Assembly (NCBI GenBank): GCA_012514125.1
Contig: JAAZAW010000234.1
Coordinates: forward strand, 1 to 8,814
Origin: Phycisphaerae bacterium
GTDB taxonomy: Bacteria; Planctomycetota; Phycisphaerae; JAAYCJ01
DNA: 8,814 nt
Direction: 5' to 3'
Shown: in pieces, positions 1-5,777 of the stretch
Numbering within the stretch: the stretch's first letter is position 1
How the letters are laid out: each line of letters begins with the position of its first letter
Notes under the pieces: generated by a model
Seen by the model: the letters and a program-made list of their open reading frames with translations, nothing else
Databases searched by the model: none
Told to the model about the DNA's origin: nothing
Program-made: the position numbers and the translations under genes

Positions 1-1103
1 AATCCGCGCAGGCTCAGAAAAATCCGGTCCTCCTGAATCTCCAGCAGTCCCAAATCCACAAATTTCCGAATAGGTTCCGCGAAAAACTCAAACGGATCAT
101 ATCCCGTCTGTGCCTGAAATTTCGACCGGACGATCCCCTCGTGTGTACGAAGGTTCAGCATGGCGGTTTCACCGGCGAACTCATGATCCGCCAAATGCTC
201 CTCGCTTTCAATGGGCCGACGGTCTTGGGTCAGGAGCGATTTCCAATACTCCGAAAAATCGCTGACGTTTTTATATCGACTGCGATTGAGAAAACCCGCC
301 GCCGCGGGTCCGAGTCCCATATAATCAAGATTCTGCCAGTATCGAAAATTGTGTCGGCAACGCCGGCCCGGCAAAGCATAATTACTGATTTCATAATGCT
401 CAAAGCCTATCGCCGTCAGAAAATCATGCGCCAGATGAAACATCCGAACAAGTAAAATCTCATCCGCATCCGTTCGCGGGTGCATCGTTTCATATAGTTT
501 CGTTCCAGGCTCAAGAGTCAACGCATAACAGGACAAATGCTCAGGTCCCAGTGTCGCTGCTGTGGTCAAATCCATCTGGAACTGGTCCAGTGTTTGATCC
601 GGCAATCCAAAAATCAAATCCAGACTGATATTTTTTATCCCCGTGCTCCTCGCCAGGTCCATCGCCCGGATCGTCTGTTCCCCGGTGTGACGCCGCCCGA
701 TCGCCTTGAGCAGCCCCGGATTGAAGGTCTGTGTGCCGATAGACAGCCGGTTGACTCCGATCTCGCGAATCGTCGACATTTTCACAGGGCTAAGCGATTC
801 AGGATTTGCTTCGATTGAAAATTCACAATCCGGTGTCTTTTGAAAATTTTCATCGATGATCTCTCCAAGCCGTCGAATCTGATCAGGCTCCAGACTGGTA
901 GGGGTTCCGCCGCCGATAAAAATGGTTTCAAGACAAATTTCTTCATGATTCAGCACTTGCCGGCGAATCAATTGTATTTCTTCTTTGATCGCCCGAAGAA
1001 AAGTATCCATTTCATACGCCGAGCCGCAAATGCTGTAAAAGTCGCAGTACCAGCACTTTCCGCTACAAAAAGGCACATGAATATATAATCCTGTTGAGAT
1101 CAT
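1..1103 (-). CDS. hemW: HemW-type radical SAM heme chaperone (3' end cut by window edge)
   Basis: This gene encodes a radical SAM protein of the HemN/HemW family. HemW is understood to bind heme and deliver it to respiratory enzymes, rather than act as a coproporphyrinogen oxidase. Translation of the minus strand from the ATG at 1103 gives 367 residues before the window ends; family members are about 375-400 residues, so little is missing. The 4Fe-4S/SAM motif CxxxCxxC is at C13, C17 and C20, followed by D21-F22 as in HemW. The extra cysteine of true HemN is absent at that point. GGGTP (64-68) is the SAM-binding glycine motif. HNFRYW at 251-256 matches the HNxxYW signature of HemW and is the best reason to prefer HemW over HemN. 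The start has no Shine-Dalgarno sequence but lies directly behind a promoter, so the mRNA may be leaderless. The gene was commonly misannotated as oxygen-independent coproporphyrinogen III oxidase. Confidence 0.93.
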   Translation of the reverse strand, partial: MISTGLYIHVPFCSGKCWYCDFYSICGSAYEMDTFLRAIKEEIQLIRRQVLNHEEICLETIFIGGGTPTSLEPDQIRRLGEIIDENFQKTPDCEFSIEANPESLSPVKMSTIREIGVNRLSIGTQTFNPGLLKAIGRRHTGEQTIRAMDLARSTGIKNISLDLIFGLPDQTLDQFQMDLTTAATLGPEHLSCYALTLEPGTKLYETMHPRTDADEILLVRMFHLAHDFLTAIGFEHYEISNYALPGRRCRHNFRYWQNLDYMGLGPAAAGFLNRSRYKNVSDFSEYWKSLLTQDRRPIESEEHLADHEFAGETAMLNLRTHEGIVRSKFQAQTGYDPFEFFAEPIRKFVDLGLLEIQEDRIFLSLRG

Positions 1104-1110
1104 GATTCTT

Positions 1111-1138
1111 AGTATAATTCGTGCCGACAGGAAGTCAA
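1111..1138 (-). promoter_or_regulatory. Predicted sigma70-type promoter of hemW
   Basis: Read on the minus strand, TTGACT (1133-1138) and TATACT (1111-1116) are separated by 16 nt. Each differs from the consensus at one position. The -10 box ends only 7 nt before the hemW ATG (1103), so transcription would begin at or next to the A of the start codon. No ribosome-binding site lies between them, which fits leaderless translation. Confidence 0.6.
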
Positions 1139-1211
1139 AAATCTTGTACGGAGATTTCGCATGAATATAATCACTTTTAAAATATTGTTTTAGAAAAATA
1201 TGGTAAGAAGA

Positions 1212-1240
1212 TTGACATGGGACGTCAATCATGGTCTAAT
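1212..1240 (+). promoter_or_regulatory. Near-consensus orphan promoter reading right
   Basis: A perfect -35 box TTGACA (1212-1217) is followed after 17 nt by TCTAAT (1235-1240), one mismatch from the consensus -10. The stretch just upstream (about 1170-1205) is very A/T rich, like an UP element. No plausible protein gene follows on this strand before the terminator at 1400-1433. It is divergent from the hemW promoter and best explained as the promoter of a non-coding RNA starting near 1246-1247. Confidence 0.6.
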
Positions 1241-1245
1241 AAACA

Positions 1246-1433
1246 GGTCAGTCTGGTTTCTTTAAAATATCATAAAGATATCACTGACCGCAAAATGCTT
1301 TCTACGAGCCGCATGAAGAATTGAACGAATAATTTAAAATCTTAATGTTTTTATCGGACTCATACAGTTCCTAACCCGGTTCATATGTAATTTCCGCAAA
1401 AAGGTCCCAGTTATGCTGGGACCTTTCGTTTTT
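1246..1433 (+). ncRNA. Candidate small non-coding RNA, about 190 nt
   Basis: This is inferred from three signals in the correct order: a strong promoter (1212-1240), a predicted 5' end that coincides with the first base of a stem, and a rho-independent terminator at 1400-1433. The 5' stem pairs GGTCAGT (1246-1252) perfectly with ACTGACC (1283-1289). Inside it ATATC (1267-1271) pairs with GATAT (1277-1281) around an ATAAA loop. Only tiny open frames exist (for example 9 codons from the ATG at 1295), none with a ribosome-binding site. I do not recognise the RNA family. It is not an obvious 6S RNA, because the 5' end closes on itself locally instead of pairing with the 3' end. Convergent transcription from the MFS gene ends at the same hairpin. 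An alternative is that the hairpin serves only the MFS gene and the promoter is fortuitous. Confidence 0.45.
1400..1433. terminator. Strong, probably bidirectional rho-independent terminator
   Basis: AAAGGTCCCAG (1400-1410) and CTGGGACCTTT (1416-1426) form a perfect 11-bp stem around a 5-nt loop. On the plus strand it is followed by CG and a run of five T. On the minus strand the stem core runs into five T (complement of 1398-1402). It lies about 40 nt past the stop codon of the minus-strand MFS gene and also closes the candidate small RNA on the plus strand. Confidence 0.85.
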
Positions 1434-1467
1434 ACAAACGCTTTTGGATGAATTTTCAACTCTTTTT

Positions 1468-2718
1468 CTACTCCGATTCGAGCTTAACCTCTTTTTGGGC
1501 AAAAAGTTGCGGCAAATTTGCCCTCCGCGTTCCGATCACGTAAATGAAAACCTGAAGAATCTGTGATAATCCAATAATACCCGCGACGACGAAATAAACA
1601 TTTCGCAGACCCAGCGAATGCCCGATCGCGCCCCCTCCGAACGATCCGATGCTAAAGCCCAAAGCCAGCAGAATTTCATGCAATGCCGCGCTTCCCTGTC
1701 GATGCCCGGAGCCTGAGACGCTGTAATACAAATGCGAACTATAAATAAATGCCAGGACAGGGGATGCCAGAAATACGAAGAACAAAAGTTGTCCGGCGTT
1801 TTGGCTGATGCCCACGCCGATAAGAGAACCCATCAGAACTAGAGCAGTAATTGTTATAATTCTAAAATTATAGTGCCAGCGTGTAAAACGTCCAAGCAAA
1901 AAGAAGCAAATTAGCATAATTAAATTTATTTCAGAGCAAATAATGCCGTGAAGTCCGGCGTCGAGCGACATTTCGTTAAGCAGCGAGGCGGACGGAACCC
2001 TCAGGGCGCCGAACGCGATCCATCCCAGGAGCAGGCCGACGCGAGCGATCCACTGGAATGTCGGGAGTTTGACAAGATGGGGATCAACGGGGGTTTGGGC
2101 CGTTTCGCAAGAGGTATCGGTGTTAATACCGGTAAAATCGTTAACTTTCGCGGAAGTCAGGGTCAGAGCGACGGCGGCAAGAAAGCACGAAATTGCAGAA
2201 GTTGTAAAGGCAAATTGTGGGGCCAGCGAAAAGAGCATGCCGCCGAGCAGCGAACCGAGGATCGCGCCTGTGGACCAACTGAGATTAAATATACTTAAGC
2301 GATGATTGAGTTCTGGGCCATTGAGACCCGTCGATATCCAACCCATTAACGGCGGCCAGAACATGCTCATCAACATGCCTTTGACTCCGATCAATGCCAG
2401 CAGCCAGGGCACAGAGGGCATCATGGGCATAATCGCGATGATGAATGTGGTGGTGAGGGTGCTGGTGAGGGAAAGGCGTTTTGGGCCAATTCGGCCAAAA
2501 CGTGAGCCTGTGAGGATGCAAAAAGCCATGTAGGTTCCCAGTGAGAGCATTCCCACCGCACCGACCGCCAATTCTTTGCCGCCGAGATTCATGACCTGCC
2601 AGGGCAGAGCAATGAGCAGGGCGTTGTCCTGGAACGCAAAAAAGAACGCTGCAATGAAGATTCCCAGATTGGAGTGTCGCCAGAGAGATACTCCGGCTGT
2701 TGCTATATTTGGATCCAT
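1468..2718 (-). CDS. MFS transporter, substrate unknown
   Basis: This encodes a polytopic inner-membrane protein of 416 residues with about twelve hydrophobic segments, typical of the Major Facilitator Superfamily. Between the second and third segments is SRFGRIGPKR, a version of the MFS motif A (GxxxDRxGRR type). A polar stretch of about 30 residues after the sixth segment matches the central cytoplasmic loop between the two six-helix halves. The C-terminal tail is charged. The substrate cannot be read from the sequence; an exporter or drug/metabolite carrier is possible but unsupported. I chose the ATG at 2718 (protein begins MDPNIATAG). The frame stays open to an ATG at 2904, but that 62-residue extension is basic, unlike MFS N-termini, contains the heptamer repeat cluster and spans the likely promoter. 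The ribosome-binding site is weak (AGG 9 nt upstream). It is divergent from the AlkP gene, and its transcript should end at 1400-1433. Confidence 0.85.
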   Translation of the reverse strand: MDPNIATAGVSLWRHSNLGIFIAAFFFAFQDNALLIALPWQVMNLGGKELAVGAVGMLSLGTYMAFCILTGSRFGRIGPKRLSLTSTLTTTFIIAIMPMMPSVPWLLALIGVKGMLMSMFWPPLMGWISTGLNGPELNHRLSIFNLSWSTGAILGSLLGGMLFSLAPQFAFTTSAISCFLAAVALTLTSAKVNDFTGINTDTSCETAQTPVDPHLVKLPTFQWIARVGLLLGWIAFGALRVPSASLLNEMSLDAGLHGIICSEINLIMLICFFLLGRFTRWHYNFRIITITALVLMGSLIGVGISQNAGQLLFFVFLASPVLAFIYSSHLYYSVSGSGHRQGSAALHEILLALGFSIGSFGGGAIGHSLGLRNVYFVVAGIIGLSQILQVFIYVIGTRRANLPQLFAQKEVKLESE

Positions 2719-2769
2719 ATATGTTTGCCTATTTTTGCCGACGGTGTTTCCTTTTTTTGTTTTTCGATA

Positions 2770-2779
2770 CAAACGTTTG
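2770..2779. promoter_or_regulatory. Palindrome CAAACGTTTG at predicted MFS transcription start
   Basis: This perfect 10-bp palindrome sits on the predicted transcription start of the MFS gene, a usual place for a repressor operator. It has a central CG and A/T flanks, as seen in several repressor half-site pairs. Ten bases alone can arise by chance, so the operator role is inference. Confidence 0.25.
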
Positions 2780-2780
2780 A

Positions 2781-2808
2781 ATGATAATCGGCGGGGACGG
2801 GTTTGCAA
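2781..2808 (-). promoter_or_regulatory. Predicted promoter of the MFS gene
   Basis: On the minus strand, TTGCAA (2803-2808) and TATCAT (2781-2786) are spaced by 16 nt. This places the transcript start near 2774 with a leader of about 55 nt before the ATG at 2718. The -10 box matches 5 of 6 consensus bases and the -35 box 4 of 6. It supports the shorter start for the transporter. Confidence 0.4.
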
Positions 2809-2816
2809 GGAAATAA

Positions 2817-2837
2817 GTTGGAAGTTGAAAGTTGGAA
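2817..2837 (+). repeat. Heptamer tandem repeat cluster, 3 units
   Basis: Three head-to-tail 7-nt units occur: GTTGGAA, GTTGAAA, GTTGGAA (2817-2823, 2824-2830, 2831-2837). The cluster lies in the divergent intergenic region, just upstream of the predicted MFS -35 box. The same unit recurs in the same orientation between the two amidase genes (5629-5649), which suggests a dispersed family of short intergenic heptamer repeats. Confidence 0.7.
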
Positions 2838-2968
2838 GAGTGCGCTTTCCGACGGTTGTTTTTTCCGGAGGGGATTGGTGATCTGAAGAAAATTCGGTTT
2901 GCAAGTGGATGGTCGGATGTTTAAACTTGATGAATTATTTTAGACCCCAAAGATATTGCGGGGGTGAA

Positions 2969-3006
2969 GAAATCATTGGCCGAGCGTTGAACGTTTCAAT
3001 GATTTC
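2969..3006 (+). promoter_or_regulatory. Perfect 10-bp inverted repeat upstream of the AlkP gene
   Basis: GAAATCATTG (2969-2978) and CAATGATTTC (2997-3006) are exact reverse complements separated by 18 nt, ending 33 nt before the TTG start. If transcribed it would form a leader hairpin above the ribosome-binding site. As DNA, the half-site centres are 28 bp apart and could bind a dimeric regulator. No T-tract follows, so it is not a terminator. Which role applies cannot be decided from the sequence. Confidence 0.5.
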
Positions 3007-3039
3007 ATAATAGCGAACTATTACAGGGAGTTTTTTAAA

Positions 3040-4671
3040 TTGACACAAAATGATCAGAAAAATGCAGGGCAAAAGGTTTTGATCATCGGTCTTGACGGAG
3101 CGACGTTCGATGTGCTCGGTCCGATTATGGATCAGGGCTTGATGCCGAATATGAAATACATGATGGAAACCGGTGTCAGCGGTATTCTCAACAGCACCAA
3201 GCCGCCGATTACGCCTGCGGCATGGACGACGTTCATGACGGGTATGGGGCCTGGGCGTCATGGAGTGATTGATTTTGAACGTTACGATCCGACGACGAAT
3301 CAATTGTCGTTTAACAGCACGTTTCAGATCAAGGAAAAGACGATCTGGCAGATTCTTTCGGAGAAGGACTTCCGGGTGGGGTCGCTTCATTTGCCGATGA
3401 CGTATCCGCCGCAGAAGGTGAACGGATTTATCGTCAGCGGATTTGAAACGCCGTCGATCAACGCGGATTTTACGTATCCGAAAGAGCTTAAGGATTTGAT
3501 CCTGAAAGAGATTCCGGATTACAGCTATTCGACGAACTGGAAGCGTGGGATTCGCGGGGGCAAGAGTTACTTCGACGAAAATCTCGAATATTTCAAACAG
3601 AATTTTCGACAGAACGTCAAGCTGGCGCGATTGTGTACGAATGAATACGGGTGGGATGCGATGATGGTGTTGTTCAAACTGGTGGACAACATCCAGCACA
3701 AGACGTGGAAGTATGTCGATCCGAAAAATAGCGGAAAGTTTCCGTCTGAACAACGGAAAGTTTTTAGTTGTTTTCAGGTACTCGATGAATGCCTGGGGGA
3801 ATTGATGGCATTGGCGAAGGAAAACAACGCGACGATTCTGGTCATGTCGGATCATGGCCACGGGAGTCTCGACGGCAGGGCGCAGCCTAACTGGCTTTTG
3901 AAGGATTGGGGATATTTGCAGTTGACGAGCGGGATCAATCAGTTCCGGACACGGCTGGCGAATACCTGGCATCGTTTGATCAGAAAAAAGGGTGGACGAT
4001 TTACTCAGGGCAGTGCGGGCATCGAGAAAGATTTGGCGATTGACTGGTCGAGGACACGTGCGTGCGTGATGCACGCGGGGATTTATGGATTTTTGTATAT
4101 CAATTTAAAAGGCAGACAACCTTGCGGGACGGTTGAACCTTATGAATACGAACAGTTGCGAAACGAATTGATTCAAAAATTGATGTCGGCACGCGATGAG
4201 CAATTCAACGAGCCGGTGTATCAGGACGTGGTCAAGCCTGAGGAAATTTATAAGTGCAGCAGGGAAGATCATCCGAACTTGCCGGACCTGATGCTTATTC
4301 CGCGGACGGGTTTGGCGGTGATTCGCAAGATTCGCGGGAATAAGGCGGTGAAATGGGCTTTGGACGGTCATCTGGGCGGGACGCATCGCGTGGAAGGGAT
4401 TTTCATCGCGCACGGGCTGACGGTCAAACCCGGACTGAAGATCAACGCGGACATTGCGGATATTACACCGACGCTTCTGGCGATGATGGGGTTGGCGGTG
4501 CCGGCGGACATGGAAGGCAAGGCTTTGTCGGGAATTTTCGATCCACCGTTGGTGATTAATTATGAGCCGCCGAAGAAATATCAGGCTTCGGAGACCCCGT
4601 CGCAGATTTATTCGGAAGAAGACCAGAAACTGCTGACGGAACGGTTATCGGATTTAGGATATCTGGAATAG
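3040..4671 (+). CDS. AlkP-superfamily phosphohydrolase/phosphodiesterase (COG3379-like)
   Basis: This 543-residue predicted cytoplasmic enzyme belongs to the alkaline phosphatase superfamily (type I phosphodiesterase/nucleotide pyrophosphatase group, COG3379-like). Such enzymes use two metal ions, usually zinc, and a Thr or Ser nucleophile to cleave phosphate mono- or diesters. The expected residues are present in order: D19 in GLDGATFD (metal), T58 in PPITPAAW (nucleophile), D216 and H220 in DNIQH (metal), D271-H272 in SDHGHG (metal), and H449 in GGTHR (metal). The C-terminus LSDLGYLE is typical of the family. The start is TTG at 3040, with AGGGAG at 3025-3030 and a 9-nt spacer; the next ATG (residue 30) lies beyond the first metal-binding motif and would destroy the enzyme. 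There is no signal peptide or membrane segment. The substrate is unknown. It is followed on the same strand by two amidase genes about 200 nt away, so cotranscription is possible but unproven. Confidence 0.87.
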   Translation: MTQNDQKNAGQKVLIIGLDGATFDVLGPIMDQGLMPNMKYMMETGVSGILNSTKPPITPAAWTTFMTGMGPGRHGVIDFERYDPTTNQLSFNSTFQIKEKTIWQILSEKDFRVGSLHLPMTYPPQKVNGFIVSGFETPSINADFTYPKELKDLILKEIPDYSYSTNWKRGIRGGKSYFDENLEYFKQNFRQNVKLARLCTNEYGWDAMMVLFKLVDNIQHKTWKYVDPKNSGKFPSEQRKVFSCFQVLDECLGELMALAKENNATILVMSDHGHGSLDGRAQPNWLLKDWGYLQLTSGINQFRTRLANTWHRLIRKKGGRFTQGSAGIEKDLAIDWSRTRACVMHAGIYGFLYINLKGRQPCGTVEPYEYEQLRNELIQKLMSARDEQFNEPVYQDVVKPEEIYKCSREDHPNLPDLMLIPRTGLAVIRKIRGNKAVKWALDGHLGGTHRVEGIFIAHGLTVKPGLKINADIADITPTLLAMMGLAVPADMEGKALSGIFDPPLVINYEPPKKYQASETPSQIYSEEDQKLLTERLSDLGYLE

Positions 4672-4722
4672 AAACCAAGTTTGGGGAGCAGGCTCGCCTA
4701 CGATCGCGTTTCCTTAAGGATA

Positions 4723-4749
4723 AAAGGGATTTGGGCGCGAAAGGGATTT
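4723..4749 (+). repeat. Direct repeat AAAGGGATTT, two copies
   Basis: AAAGGGATTT occurs at 4723-4732 and again at 4740-4749, a 17-nt period, in the gap between the AlkP gene and the first amidase. It might be a binding site for a regulator of the amidase gene, or chance. No convincing terminator was found in this gap. Confidence 0.35.
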
Positions 4750-4873
4750 TTAAGCAGACACCTTTGATTGAAGTTTTGAAGAAAAACGCATTGTTTTTGA
4801 TGGGTTTGCCGATAGATTATTTATTCGGACCTGAAAGTTGTTCCCGCACGATGAAGACAAGAAGGAGATGGTG

Positions 4874-5605
4874 ATGAAGCGAACCGGGATGTCCGGTTAT
4901 GTCGGTTTGACCATTGGAATAGTCAGTATGATGTTTTTGGGTGCCTGCGCGGATCGATCCTGTGTATTAAACACGCTGCCTTCGCCGATTTTAAGTTCGG
5001 GGCAAGCGAAGCCTGCGTCGGTGAGTGCACCGGTCGCATCGGCCAAGCCGGTTTCGGAGACTTATATTCCATCGACTTATCAGATTCCATCTCCTTTGGT
5101 GGTGGTTCCGGCGGAGTGGTATCCGGTGGTGCGGGAACACGGGTGGAAGGTTATCGTGGTGCATCACAGCGCAACCGAGGTTGGAAGCGCGAGGGCGTTC
5201 GATACTGCTCATCGCGCGAGGGGATGGGATGAGTTGGGGTATCATTTTGTTATCGGCAATGGAACGAGTACGCCTGACGGGTATGTTGAAGTGGGTTCCC
5301 GATGGCGGACGCAGAAACACGGCGCGCACTGCAAGACGCCGGACAATTTTTATAACGATTATGGAATAGGAATCTGTCTGGTGGGGAATTTTGATAATCA
5401 TTCGCCGACGCCGAAGCAGATGGAATCTTTGCGAACGTTGATAACCTATTTATCCCAGCGATATCAGGTTACACCGGAACGGGTGATCGGACACGGCGAA
5501 GCTACCGGGACCTCGACCAATTGCCCAGGCAGATATTTTCCGATGGTGAGTTTGCGATATTGGTTGAGCAATCGCGGACCGATATGGGCGTCGTCGGCGA
5601 GGTGA
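4874..5605 (+). CDS. Lipoprotein N-acetylmuramoyl-L-alanine amidase, PGRP/Amidase_2 type (copy 1)
   Basis: This is a 243-residue predicted lipoprotein that would cut the amide bond between MurNAc and L-Ala in peptidoglycan. The N-terminus has basic residues (K2, R3), a hydrophobic stretch and a lipobox LGAC with the lipidated cysteine at C25. A low-complexity Ser/Pro/Ala linker runs to about residue 75. The catalytic domain (about 80-225) resembles peptidoglycan recognition proteins and T7 lysozyme. Zinc ligands are the first His of VVHHSA (H97), H207 in GHGEA and C217 in NCPG. Y123 in LGYHF matches the catalytic Tyr of T7 lysozyme, and T215 stands where catalytic PGRPs usually have Thr. All key residues are intact, so activity is expected. 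The ATG at 4874 is preferred because AAGGAG (4862-4867) is 6 nt upstream. The GTG at 4871 or ATG at 4868 would sit too close to it, and an in-frame TTG at 4838 adds a charged, non-signal N-terminus. A paralogue follows downstream. Confidence 0.88.
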   Translation: MKRTGMSGYVGLTIGIVSMMFLGACADRSCVLNTLPSPILSSGQAKPASVSAPVASAKPVSETYIPSTYQIPSPLVVVPAEWYPVVREHGWKVIVVHHSATEVGSARAFDTAHRARGWDELGYHFVIGNGTSTPDGYVEVGSRWRTQKHGAHCKTPDNFYNDYGIGICLVGNFDNHSPTPKQMESLRTLITYLSQRYQVTPERVIGHGEATGTSTNCPGRYFPMVSLRYWLSNRGPIWASSAR

Positions 5606-5628
5606 AGAAAGTGGGGGGGAAGGTAACA

Positions 5629-5649
5629 GTTAGAAGTTAGAAGTTGGAA
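5629..5649 (+). repeat. Heptamer tandem repeat cluster, 3 units plus one solo unit
   Basis: Three head-to-tail units occur: GTTAGAA, GTTAGAA, GTTGGAA (5629-5649). A further single GTTGGAA is at 5682-5688. They fill the gap between the two amidase genes and match the cluster at 2817-2837 in unit, copy number and strand. Confidence 0.7.
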
Positions 5650-5777
5650 GAAATCGCCAAGACGTCAGGGAAGTGAAAGAAGTTGGAAACGGATTGTTAA
5701 AACACGGAGTTGTTTTCGGATAGCTGCGTTTTGGAATGATAGACATTAGAAAATTGCGTGGGGAACTGGAAATTGGT

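Larger units (their letters stand above)
2719..3039. other. Divergent intergenic region between MFS and AlkP genes
   Basis: This 321-nt stretch has no credible gene of its own. It holds the MFS promoter and palindrome (2770-2808), the heptamer repeats (2817-2837), a moderate plus-strand promoter candidate, TTGCAA (2899-2904) then 17 nt then TAAACT (2922-2927), a perfect inverted repeat (2969-3006), and the ribosome-binding site of the AlkP gene at 3025-3030. Confidence 0.6.

Noticed and set aside
141..1088. Three plus-strand open frames within the hemW region
   Set aside because: They lie opposite a continuous, motif-bearing hemW frame and their products resemble nothing.
1295..1324. Short ORF (9 codons) inside the candidate small RNA
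   Set aside because: There is no ribosome-binding site and nothing distinctive in the peptide. Other frames are equally short.
2719..2904. N-terminal extension of the MFS transporter to an ATG at 2904
   Set aside because: The extra 62 residues are basic and unlike the family, span the heptamer repeats and the likely promoter, and the first membrane segment follows the ATG at 2718.
2976..2992. Sigma54-like promoter (TGGC followed by TTGA) upstream of the AlkP gene
   Set aside because: The spacing is one base short and the required GC of the -12 element is missing.
2935..4074. A 379-codon open frame antisense to the AlkP gene
   Set aside because: Its product is Arg/His-rich with no recognisable domain, and the opposite strand encodes a protein with every AlkP motif in order. 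It is a by-product of codon bias.
4838..4873. TTG start at 4838 for amidase 1
   Set aside because: It adds a charged stretch before the signal peptide and would put the good AAGGAG site inside the gene. The ATG at 4874 has correct spacing.
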